Below are positions 35,282 to 46,398 of a stretch of DNA of 64,000 bases, piece by piece. This DNA comes from Lycium barbarum. Taxonomy: Eukaryota; Streptophyta; Magnoliopsida; Solanales; Solanaceae. Both the position numbers and the translations under genes were made by a program. The notes below the pieces were generated by a model. It was not told where the DNA came from. It worked only from the letters and a program-made list of their open reading frames with translations, and did not search any database. Every line of letters begins with the position of its first letter. Within the stretch, counting starts at the first letter, position 1. The stretch lies in the NCBI RefSeq assembly GCF_019175385.1, contig NC_083340.1, forward strand, positions 11,048,336-11,112,335. Reading direction: 5' to 3'.

Positions 35282-35667
35282 GACAAATAAGCAAAACTTC
35301 ATGTTTAACAAGTTTTGAATTTTAACTTAGAAAGACTATCCATCGGACAAGCGAACTTCTAATAGTTGACTGACTACTGGGAAATTGAATTAAAAAAAAA
35401 ATGTGAACTTCAAAAGTTCAAAACCACCTATTTTTAAGATCATCGAGTGTAATTTCCTGATGACAATAATGCAAATTACAATTGATTATTATTTATGGAC
35501 CGCAGGGGAGAGGGTATTAGCAAATACGTATTGGAGAGGAGATGAGTAGCAATTATTGCAGAGGAGTTGAATATGGATTAGCAATTTCGTAGAAATTTAA
35601 AGCACGAGGCGAAGGTGCCGTCTTAAAAGTTGAAGTCAACTTATTTTTAACTATATATCCTTAATAA
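35282..35667. other. Intergenic, nothing supported
   Basis: Short AT-rich segment between the LINE poly(A) and the MITE. No gene or element end recognised. Confidence 0.25.
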
Positions 35668-35669
35668 TA

Positions 35670-37308
35670 CTCCCTTGATAACGTTCAAATCCACTCCTCA
35701 AAGAGAAAGTGTACACGGTCGTATGCAATATATTTTACCCAACTATGAGTCGGGGTCGATCCCACAGGGAACAATATGCTAGGCGATTAAGAAAGTAAGG
35801 AACTTTCACAAACTCAGCTAAAGCCAAACGATGGATAATATTTTGGTATTTTGAGAAATTATAACTAATGCGGAAATGTAAAATAACCTAGAAAGCGAGT
35901 AAAATGATCAATGGCCATAAGCTTGGATACTAGGAGCTCTCAAGTAATGATCCAATATATTTTATGATATTACAACTAAGAGCGGGTTTATGTTAATAGA
36001 TAATGGTTTCTAAAATCTCATTGAAAGTCTTCCAACCAAATCAATGAATTTCACTCTAAGCTTTTCCAAGCCTTAGAGTGTGATATCAAACACAACCAAT
36101 TGAATCTCAAGTAACTATCCTCTTCCGAGCTCAAGTTATTAGATGGGTTTAATGACCCAAATTCTTGTTAATTAATCTTTCCCATCCTAGATTTCCTCTT
36201 CCGAGCTTAATCTAAGTAGATGGGTGAGTCTTAGGGTTAGCTAATCCCTTTGGAAACATTCAAGAACGAGACTAATTAAATCAACAAAGACCCACTTCAA
36301 TAGCAATAAAGATCATTCAATACATAAGCATAACAAGAGGTTTCATCCAACTTTGCAAATGAATATTTTCATAAACAAGATTAAAGTTATGGAATAAAAT
36401 TCTACACACTTAGATATACAATACGAAGCAAGGAATTGAAGAAATGAGTGAAGGGTTAAGAAATGCTCAACCAATTCTTCAAATCTTCAACCCCAAAGTG
36501 TGGTGTAGAAACCTAGTCTCCAAAACTTGTAAAAAACTACCAAAGATGTCTATTACAAACCCTAAAAGAGTATTTGTATCATTCCAAAAACGGGAACAAA
36601 AGCTGGACAATAATACCCTCATGCACAGCATGCTACTCGCATGTTGTGTCGCAGGTGAAACATGCTAGTCGCATGTTGTGCCAAAACCATAGCAGGTTGT
36701 GCGAATTTCTCTGTCACCATGTGCTGCACCAAGTGCTACTCGCGGGTTCAACATGCTGCACCAAGTGCTATTCGCAGATGCTGCTTGCACAACATGTTGC
36801 ACCAAGTGCTACTCGCGGGTTCAACATGCTGCAGCACGTGCGATTAGCAGATGCTTCCAGAAAGTGTAGATTGTTCTATTTTTGCTCTATTTTGGTCCGT
36901 TTGCCTCCGTTTTGCTCCGTTATGCTCTTCGGGCATCTTATCCTACAAAATAACATAAATACACAAAAAAAGTAACAACAAAAGTGCTTAAAGAGTCACA
37001 AAAGCTTAAGGAATTAGCATCGAATATCCCGTAATATCACGACTCATCATCCCTCTATTCCATAATAAGTAGTATTTTTAACTTATGTACACCACTTAAG
37101 AAATTGCTTAATCCTAAAAATTATGAGTGTTTTAGTAACTTACCCCTAATTAATGCCTAGAAAAAGAAAAACTATTTAATGATTCTTGATTATAAATAAG
37201 GGTAGGTTTGGAAGAATAAGATCAATTTTTTCTTGAAATCCTAAAACACCGCTTATTTTAAAACAAAATAAAAAGCCTAAAATACCACTTATTATGGAAT
37301 GAATGGAG
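35670..37308. mobile_element. Stowaway-like MITE, split by a solo LTR
   Basis: Removing 35676-37049 and one copy of TCCCT rejoins an element of about 260 bp. Its ends are CTCCCTCTATTCCATAATAA and, inverted, CTCCATTCATTCCATAATAA. TA lies at both sides (35668-35669 and 37309-37310), the Stowaway target duplication. Terminal sequences of this CTCCCT...CATAATAAG type are widespread in plant Tc1/mariner MITEs. Confidence 0.75.
35676..37049 (-). mobile_element. Solo LTR, probably Athila-type
   Basis: The 1374-bp sequence begins TGATAACG and ends CTCATCA in plus orientation, giving TG...CA ends. It is bounded by a perfect 5-bp target duplication, TCCCT, at 35671-35675 and 37050-37054. No internal region, primer site or protein is present, so it is a solo LTR left by recombination. 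The minus-strand end ...AACGTTATCA is of the type I know from Athila-like LTRs, preceded by the 'TCCCTGTGGGATCGACCCCG' block common to such LTRs. Irregular repeats of GCTGCACCAAGTGCTACTCG lie at about 36630-36860. Confidence 0.85.
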
Positions 37309-37310
37309 TA

Positions 37311-37388
37311 GTAAGAATATAAGTACTTAAGAAGAGAAATTTAATCTACTTTTATTAAGTGGGAATAACTTATAAGTGAACTATAACT
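37311..37388. other. Spacer between MITE and CACTA-like end
   Basis: Short AT-rich sequence, no feature. Confidence 0.25.
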
Positions 37389-37550
37389 ACTACAAAATAT
37401 GAAATTAGCTACAAAATTTGCCGGTGATCCCCAGCTAATCCGTCGCTAAATAACTCCTAGCTAAATGAATTTTCTTATACTCCGTAGCTAAATAGGATTA
37501 TCATGAGATTTTTATTGTTTAATTACGAAACTTTGCTTTTCGCTAATTCT
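37389..37550 (+). mobile_element. CACTA-like end fragment
   Basis: CTACTACAAAATATGAAATT (likely from CACTACAAAA) followed by repeated GCTAA motifs ('CCGTCGCTAAAT', 'CTAGCTAAATG', 'CGTAGCTAAAT') matches a CACTA subterminal region and resembles 21386-21520. It is cut off by the minus-strand LINE tail at 37551. Confidence 0.45.
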
Positions 37551-39041
37551 TTTTTTTTAATCATCTCCAACCTGGAGAGTGCCTTTCTTTTATTCATAGC
37601 AACATCAGCCCAAAACAATAGGGAAAGCAACCCCCTGCACCTATTTGATGGAACAAACTCCATCTCATATAAGTAGGATTTCATCTAAAGATCACAAAAA
37701 ATCTATGTTTGAGTAGATGATACATGTTTGAGTGGATGATACATCTCCTCAGTTCATAGAGACATCAGGGTACATCAAACAGATAAGTTCTATACATTGT
37801 TCTATGCACATAAAAAGAGTTTTTAACTACAGATTTCCTGAAGGAGGTTAATTCATCTTGTCAACCCTGACCTCTCCTTTGGTAGGTTTTTAGGAGCTCC
37901 TGGAAACTGTTCATGCAAGTGCTACATCCACTACTTAGTCCCCAATTTGCCAAACTGTCAGCTGCCCTATTGCATTCTCTGAAGCAGTGTCTGATGCTTA
38001 TATGTTGTATGGCCTTAAACATATGTTGGATTTGTTCTATGGTGTCCAAAAGTGGCCATGAGGGCTTAGATTTGTTTAAAATCCAATCCACCAGACTCTT
38101 TGAATCACTTTCAACCTCCAACTTGTTTACTACATTATTCAGACACCACTCCAAACCAGACACCACTCCAAACCTGTCTTAAGGGCTAGAGCTTCAGACA
38201 AGTTGTTTGTGATATTGCCTAAGTAACTGGCATAAGCAAGTATAAGATCTCCTCTTTGATTCCTGACTAAACCACCTCCTCCACTTGGTCCTGGGTTCCC
38301 TTTCGAGCAACCATCAGAGTTCAGTTTCAGTGTACCAACTTCTGGAAAATGACATTTCACAGCAGTGGTTCTAATCAGAGGTTGTGCATTCTCAATAAAC
38401 TTCAAAAAGTTGTTCCATTCCATAAATGGAGGGATATCTTTATATTGCTTGTGTGTGATCATAACAATCTGTTGATAAGAATTGTTGATGATTCTGTATC
38501 TTGACATATTGAGATTCTCAAATCTGCTTTTCCACCTTTCTTTCCAAATCTGCCAAATGAGAATGCTTGGAATTATTTGCATTATCATGCCTTGTATGGA
38601 ATTTTTCTCTTTTGTAAGCCACCATGATAACACTCTTTGCTTGATGTTCCCATTTCCTTCCTCAATGCCAAAAAGCTGTGTAAAATGCTTCCATATATCC
38701 ATGCTGATCATGCTATTGTTGAATAAGTGCTCCGGTGTTTCTTGATTACCAGATCTGCAGCATGAGCATTTGGAAGTTAGATGTACCTTAATTCTTTTTA
38801 AATTATCATCAGCTGCAATTTTTCCTCTGAAAAGTCTCCACATGAAAAAAGAGATTTTAAAAGGTAATTTCTTATGCCACATTTTTTTGTTCGAAAGAGA
38901 TGACAAATGAGGTTCTCGAGTTACTTCCCTAGCTGATTTACAGCTGAAGCTACCATCTGCTGTGATACTCCAAATAGGAGAGGTCCCTGACTTGTTTTCT
39001 GGTATATATACTTTGTATTTTTTTCTAATTTGTGTGAACAT
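37551..39041 (-). mobile_element. 5'-truncated LINE, minus strand
   Basis: A T-run at 37551-37558 is the poly(A) tail on the minus strand. The 3' UTR and an ORF2 C-terminal region follow up to 39041. The truncation point is close to a Helitron 5' end. No convincing target duplication is found. Confidence 0.7.
37861..39041 (-). pseudogene. LINE ORF2 zinc-binding and RNase H region, frameshifted by a 17-bp duplication
   Basis: The upstream frame (39041 to 38139) carries the zinc-binding segment (PFKISFFMWRLFRGKIAADD, CSCCRSGNQETPEHLF, IIPSILIWQIWKER), then RNase H: LKLNSDGCSKGNPGPSGGGG and LSEALALKTGLEWCL. It then runs out of frame at an exact 17-bp tandem duplication, CAGACACCACTCCAAAC, at 38140-38156 and 38157-38173. 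Past it the correct continuation resumes in another frame (38166 to 37861): ESDSKSLVDWI, CFRECNRAADSLANWGL. Without the duplication the RNase H frame would be continuous. This is a dead insertion, damaged by a replication-slippage event. Confidence 0.8.
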
Positions 39042-39078
39042 AGCTAAAGCAAAAAGATAATTTGGGAATGAGGGAGTA

Positions 39079-39923
39079 TCTATAATATATTAAAAGCACG
39101 AAGGGTCTTAGAAGTGTTGATTGAACCTTTTGCCCTTCATTAAAAGATTCTACAATAGACAGTATTGTCATTTACTATTTTTCTCAAATTACTATTTAAT
39201 TATTTTACCTTGTAAAAATATAGCTCCTCACAATTAATACTTACCAAAATTAATACGTGTATGTAAGAAATTCTATTTCATCTAGAATTCTACCTTTTTT
39301 GAGTTTACTTTTATGAGACAATCTTTTTATTTTCCTTCTAAAATTTATTTGGGTTAATTATAGAGTCCAAGTAATAAAAGACCCCTGTTTACTAGGACAT
39401 AAGTAGTATTCCTCCGTTTACAATATCTTGAATGAATTGTGATTCAACCGTGTATAATCCATTGTATGCTTTGCTCATGATTAATTGATTGTATCTTTTC
39501 GTTTGCAATTTTATGTAGGGACACCTACAAGCTACATTAAATTGGTGGGAGAGACACCAACTATGAGGTGGATGATGTTGTTCCTTTCACTGAAACTGTA
39601 ATTCATAGGAGGTTGGACAAATTATGATTAGAAAAAATAAGTTATTTTAAGTAGTTTTGGCATATGATCAGAATTTTTGGTTGAAGATATATGTTGTTTA
39701 TTTTTTGTTTCTTATGCATATTGACCTTACGATTTGTATTTCTAGAGAGACATTAATTTTGATCACATATTAATATTTGTTTGACTTTTAATCATTGAGA
39801 TGGATATATAAGAGCAAATGACTTACTTTGTAGGTAAATTATGATTTTTGATGGTTACAAAAGGAAGTGGGTGGAAGCTTTCACTCCCTTGAGGCTCCGT
39901 ACAGTGAGTTTCATCAAATTTCT

Positions 39924-39954
<31 letters not shown>

Positions 39955-40596
39955 GTTTTGATATGAAAGTTCATTTGTTTATGTTGTTTTATTGTTAAAT
40001 TATGTAGGTACTGATGTTTCAGTAAATCAACAAATATGAGTTCAAAGGAACAAAAGGTTAATTATTTGTATACTCCAAATAAACAATTAAATATTTACAC
40101 GAGGATGACTACTTTTAACTTTCACTCCCTTGAAGAGGGAAGAGTTTCATCAAATTTCTCCTCTTTTTTGTTTTGATATCAAAATTCATTTGTTTACGTT
40201 GTTTTATAGTAAAATTATGTAGGTACTGATGTTGTAAGTAAATCAACAAATATTAGTTCAAAGGAATAATTATTGTCATATCCACCAAATAAACGCTTAA
40301 ATATTTACACGAGGAGGGCTGCTTTTAAAGTTTCCACATCAGTTGTAAGTCTTGAATCATACTCGGGTATTTGTTCCTGATAATTTTATTTTATTAATTT
40401 GCTTTGCATTTTGTTTTAATTGGTTTGTTCCATCTATATATATATATATATATCTCGAGTCATTTATTTAAGGTGGATGTGGCAATTATATTGATTTTTT
40501 TTCATGACAATTGAGCTTTTATTGACAGCTGTGATTAATTTCTGAATTCTAATAGTGAGTAATGTAATTGATTATTCCACATCAATTGAAACCACA
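39079..40596 (+). mobile_element. Helitron 5' end, right side truncated
   Basis: A|TCTATAATATATTAAAAG at 39078-39096 matches the 5' end of the Helitron at 16112-20376. The similarity continues for at least 100 bases: GAAGGGTCTTAGAAGTGTTG, TTTTGCCCTTCATTAAAAGA, CTACAATAGACA. No terminal hairpin or CTRR end was found before the Ogre-like junction at 40597, so the 3' part is missing. A long T-run lies near 39924-39953. Confidence 0.5.
39878..40330. repeat. Diverged 241-bp tandem duplication
   Basis: CTTTCACTCCCTTGA begins copies at 39878 and 40119. Both continue with TTTCATCAAATTTCTCC, a T-run, TTATGTAGGTACTGATGTT, AGTAAATCAACAAATA and AAATATTTACACGAGGA. Copy 1 is longer because of its 30-base T-run. 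No coding frame. Confidence 0.8.
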
Positions 40597-43500
40597 TCAC
40601 TCGAGTAGTCCGCTCGGGAACCCTGTGTCTAGTAAGCCAAATCTCAGAAAACCTTAAGATAGAGCTTTGCCACCAATTTTATTAAGTCATGCATGCATAA
40701 GCCTTAGGTGGGTCGGTCCTTGGTAGCGACTCCACAATTAGGAAACCTACCAAATTGTCGACGGGTTTCATAGCCCAACGACCAACAAGCATATTATGTG
40801 TAACGCGATAATGATAGAAGGATCCAAGCTTAATCATGACATGTCGAGTTTGGGAATCATTTCTTTTCCTTTTTCGTCGCCCCGTTGTTGTTTGGCAAAA
40901 AAAAAAAAAAAAAAAAAAATCTCTTTCATTCCTGTTACTTTAGCATCTTTATGTGTTTACGTTTGTTGTTTGTTTAGTCTAGATTTTCCTTGCTTAATCA
41001 TATGTTAATTAGTTTAATCTGCAGCATGTGACTAGTATTAATTCATGATTGTGACTCATGTGTGTGTTGTCTTATCTAACAATTTGAGCTGCTTATTTTG
41101 TATCTAAAAAGTTATGTTCTGCACAGTGGTATGCATATTTGGAGTCGTGTGCTAAGTTGTGCTTATTTGTGTTGTGACTTGGTCAAGTTGTTTAATGAAG
41201 TAAGATATAGAGAGCCTGTGCATTCTTTATGATCATGTGATAGTGTTCGCTTTGGTACTTGCATCATCATCATATTAGCTTAAGAACCATAATTTGATTA
41301 AACTCAATATACTTCCAGTAGGAGCAACATTTTTTCGTTTACTTTGGAATCGAGGTCATATGAGGCAACCAGTTTATTGAGAAATGAATTCTCTTCCTAA
41401 CCTGTTATGTTGTTCACTCAAGCATACTTCATTATCATGAGCTGTTAAAGATTGTATGTCAAACATGCGATGGTAAAGTTACACTGAAATTGAATAGAGT
41501 TGCAAATTCTCTTGTTTAGGGGAAAGATCCCACTTTAAACCAGTAGTTAACCAGGATTTCCAAACCAGACCATACACTCTTTAGTCTATTATGTGTTTGA
41601 TTGGGGTTTAACTTGTGCAAAGAATCTTTAAAAGAGCTACTGGACATGTTTTTGAAGTTTGTTTGGTTTTAGTCAACCCACTTTCTTTAAATATATATGT
41701 AGTTTAAGATACATAGCAGCTCTGTTTGAATTAATTGCTTTTAAATGTTAAGATAAAGGATAGTCTTGCGGATCTGATTTGAGCTTTAATTTGTTCAATT
41801 GTTAAAGAGTTGTTTGTGCTAAATTAAGTGATCAACTACATTTATATTAGCTCATGAACTGTGGTATGTGTTTTACCTGATCCTGCTCCATTGAGAATGT
41901 CGGCTGAAACAGTCAAGCTCCGTCACTAAACTTCTGTTTTAAGGATGAAATGAACAGTGTGCATTCTGCTTGGGAATTTCTTTTTCCAGAACCTTTATCT
42001 CTTATGTGTTATATGCCAAACCTGTCATTTTCATATGATTCAGAGCTCTTTTTCTCTTAATGGTTTCCCTATTGTCTTATGGTTGTCATGTCGGCCGAAA
42101 GCCAAGACAAGCTTTGGGTTCGGTTCAGCCTCCTCTGATAGCCAGCCATGCCTAAGGTTCTAGAGACCTTTTGACCTTGTGCGGCATTAGGATGTGGATG
42201 GTGGTAACCCCTTTTGTTGCTTATGTCTTTTGAGTGGAGGTCTTGTGGTGATGTTTATGATCAACCTTTAAGCTCACTAGTTCTTGAAAGCAAACCTGTT
42301 AAGTTGGGTATTTGGCTCTCTAGCATTTATGATTAGACTTTTGTTTGTTCTCAGTTGAGTTTTTAGTGTGCTTATATCTGGCATTTAAGGCTACTGTCAG
42401 TTCTGTAATCTTTTCACAATGTTCATATGCAGTCGGATCCCTTTAGCTAAACTAAGCACCTACTTTGAGCACCTTGGAGTATATTTGTTATCTTGGCTGG
42501 ATATGTGTTGGTCTTGACAATATGGGATATGTGTTGGTCTTGACAATACGAGGTTGTGTTTTTAACAAATTGCTTTTTAAATAAAGTAGATTCCAATATC
42601 CTTGGCCTTAAGGGATCAACATCTATACCCTATTAACTGGTGATTTCTGAATACTTTGGTCGTAATGAAATCTGTGCATAATAGTCATCTCTTCTTCAAG
42701 TCTTGAAATTAACACTTTAGTCACAACTCCGACTTGTTTAAATGCAAAGGAAGAGTAAGCTTGAGTTTCAGGTCTGTTACAATTGAAACCTTTGATCTGT
42801 CTAGTAATTAGATGAGTACTCAGCTGATAAGGATTGTTTAGTTCATTTTTTTTCAATCGTAACAGACCTGTCTAGTATAAATCAGACTCGAATTGGTGTG
42901 CTCATTGGCTTTGTCAGTCAGTCTATATCAATTTTTGTCACACATTTGCTTAGTTTAGCTGTTCAGTCCAGTAAATGTTTGTTCATTCTGTTTGCATTTC
43001 GTTTGAGTGCCTTAGTTTAAGTGTCTATCTATGAAGTTTTGAGTGTTCACCACGTATAGACTTTTGAAGTTGTTTGGCTATTTAGTTACGAATCTTCAAT
43101 ATGTCATTGATTGTTTATATATTTTAGTGTAGCTGGTTGTTAGATAAATTTGGTTATCATGCGTATGGTTTCTGTACTAACAGATATCATGCGTAGATAT
43201 CTTGGCATCCTAATATGCACATGAGTTATTTTAAAATCACATCGTGAAGTACTGTTCTGCTGTTTTGGGAGGTGGTTGTCGATTGCATTGGACTGTCTAC
43301 TGTTGGTTTGTTGGTATTTAGTAGATAATGTTGGTCCTGTTTCAGCAAAAAATAAAAGTCTCGTGCACTGATTGGGGCAGTTGTTGGTTTAAGTTAGCAT
43401 AGTTTCCTTAGATTTTAACTAATAAAGATCAGTCGTGAACCATCTGCTTCAGGTTTAAGTGTAAGTAGTCTTTAGATGGTCTTAATTGTGTAAGTGTTTG

Positions 43501-46395
43501 TTGCTATTTCATTTGTAATGATCTTGAACTTAAGGTTAATCAGTAAAATATCAATCTAATGAAGATTATTGTCTAGTTTAGCTTTTCAGTTCCATTTTGC
43601 TCAAGTTCAAGATGGTTTAGATAGGTATTGCTCATAACTTGAGTTCAAAGTTATTTTTTTTCTCCAATGGCCTGCTTGAAGAATGATTTCCCAGTGCTTT
43701 TGAGTTTGGCAATATGTTCCAAAAGTCCTGAGTACTTCTGTTGCTGCCCCTGCTTCATTTTTTGAAATTTGCAGTTGTGATATGCAATCTTACTAGAAAA
43801 AACTTGAAATTAAAGAACTCTGAATGTTTAACTATAAGCCTTCTTTTCTTGCATGCAAGCATTTGTACCTAATGATTTTTGGTAGATCCTGCTTATTATT
43901 TTATGTTGCTTGTATGCAAGTATTCTTTTGAGACATAATCAGCCTTTTCCTATTTACATTATAATCTAAGTATGATCTTAGAGATGTTGAGGTGACTCGA
44001 TATGAAACAAGCTATTTAGATAAGTGCTGGTATGTTGATAAAAGGAAAATGAGGCAGACCATTTCTTACTCACAAACCGCGAGTTGTGTTCAATATGCGA
44101 TAGATGTTTGCTTGATCTTTCCTTATTAAGAATGTTGACTGAAATTGTTCAAAATCTAGCACTAAGCTTCTGTTTTAAGACTAGAGTGGAATAGTGGGCA
44201 TCCTGTTTGGGAATTTTTTTTTACTTTTCCTAAAAGTTATCTCTTGTGTGTTCACCCAAGAAAGTATTTCTAAAACTTGGTTGCTGGTTCCCTTGATTGC
44301 ATTTTTTCCTACTATCCCAGTGGTTGAAATCTAAGGCAAACTTAGGGATTGGTTAAGCCTTTTTCGATAGCCTGCCATGCTTGGGGTTCTAGAAACCTTT
44401 TGATCTTGCGCGGCATCGAAAATATGAAGGTAGTAACCCCCTAAGTTTCCTTATTCCTTAAACCTTTAAAGACATAGTTGACCACACTTTGAGAAGTTGC
44501 TGCTATGTTTACTCAGTGGTGCTACTGATGCCTTGACAAAACTGTTGCTTCTTTGCTACAATTTGAAGAGATCTCAGCTTTTAGCTAAGTTTTGCTGCAA
44601 TTTTACTGCTGATTTGAAGTGCTAAATTTGAGGCGAACTGGTGAAATCAAGTTGTTTTGCCTCCAAGTCTTTACTGTTGCATCTGAATTGCTGCATACTT
44701 GAGTTATTACTATGCCTGGTGAACTTGTTGCTTAGCTGGAACCTGGGGGAAAATGGTGGCTGTTATGCTCAAATGCTCTTAAAGTCTGCTCCATCCCAAA
44801 TACCCTTGGTTACTGTTTGATAAACTACTGGCTGATTATGAAAATTGCTGTTAAGCATTCTGTTGCTATTCAGAATAGCTATTGTGTTATATCTGAGAGC
44901 ATAAATGGAAGTCGAGGAGCACTTATGGGATTGGTTATGCCTTTTTCGACAGCCTGCCATGCTTGGGGTTCTAGAAACCTTTTGATCTTGCGCGGCATCA
45001 AAAATATGAAGGTAGTAACTCCCATTGTTGCCTAGTCTCCTCAAGCTTGAGATTCTGTGCATAAGTTAAAGTCTTGAACCATCAGGAGGCGGCTGTCTTG
45101 CATTTTAAAGAAGCCAATACTGCTCCCTCTTGAGTTTCTAGAAACTGTTTGCATTTGGCCCTTGGTATTGCATTTTGGATCCAAAAGTTTGGTCCATTTT
45201 GTTCTGGTCGTCTATTGCTGTTTGTTGCCTGGTGTTGCCTTTGCACGTGAGTATTCATTTGAGGAAAAGAAAGGCAACAATTTCTGACAAGAACAAATTC
45301 CTATACCTCCACGCTGCACTTAATAAAGCAAACAAGGGCCAATGCTGCTGTTTTGCATAAATAGCTGCTGCCGTGTTTCTTCTAAAAAAAAAAAAAACAG
45401 ATACTACTCTAGCTGCATTTTGGCCATGCTGTTGATTTGTTTTTGCCACGAGTTACTGTATTCTAAACCTGAGTTGCTGCTGCATTTGAACCTAAATTGC
45501 TGCTATATTTTGTGGCAAGGAGATACTGCATTTTGAGCCAACTTGTGGTTGCATATTTATACAAGACTGCTTGGTTTGTTGCTGTTACTTTGAAGCCCGA
45601 TGCCATGTGTGATCTGTAATTGCCACGCATAAAAGGCTGAGTTGTTGCTATATGTTGAGTTGAGTTTTCTGCTATATTTTGCTATATGTTGATTTTCGTG
45701 GCCAAACGCCTACTGACAGCTGAAGTATCTCTGTGTACTTTATTTTCTTCTTATCAATACGCATGATAAACTTTTCCCTTTCCACTCCGTAGTTGTCTCA
45801 TGGTACTCATGCTCCTCCATTAAAAAAAAAATTGCGGACTAGATGTGTTCCTTGTACCATATCGAGCAAGAAGACTTTGCACACGAGCGCTTAACACTGA
45901 AAACGTAAGAATCTGTCTCATCCAGATGCTTAAGGATATATAGTTTTCGCTTAGCACTAAATAAACTTTTAAGAGAAAAAATAAGCGAGCAAACAAACAA
46001 TACAATGAAAAGTAGGTCAGTTTTAGGATTTCTCCATATTTTGGTTGTCGCCTTTATGTATTTTGGTTGTCAATGTACTCACTTTTATTATTTTTTATGG
46101 AACTTGGACCTTTTATTTCCAAACTCAAGTGTCTCAATTAAATAGCTCGGATCCCTCTATCATAAGCTCGAATATGTTGCGTTAGGCCTACCTCTGGCAT
46201 AAAGAGGTCCCTGCATATTAGGACGTGCTATTAATGTTTGTCTTATAAACTTTGTAAGTCATTTGCTGGCTTACTTGCTAAGTGATTTACTGGAATTTAT
46301 TTGTGATATGCTCGCTCTTAAATTTATTTGCGATTACTTGATGCTAAGAGAATTATTTGAATTTATTTTCTACCTGTTTAGTTTTAATTCTTTAG
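40597..46395 (+). other. Long non-coding leader of internal region A
   Basis: No ORF above about 97 codons that is not a chance frame. It holds a dispersed module seen three times: 42085-42185, 44335-44440 and 44930-45025, with the shared core GGTTCTAGAAACCTTTTGAT preceded by 'AGCCTGCCATGC' and followed by 'TTGCGCGGCAT'. A larger duplicated block of about 300 bp joins the first two (41880-42200 and 44110-44440). TGCTGCT-type codon-like runs are frequent at 44490-45560. The same structure recurs in region B. Confidence 0.6.
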
Positions 46396-46398
46396 AGG

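Noticed and set aside
45175..45536. Short frames repeated in both retroelement leaders (also at 60091-60452)
   Set aside because: They recur only because the leader is duplicated. They overlap on both strands and lack domains.
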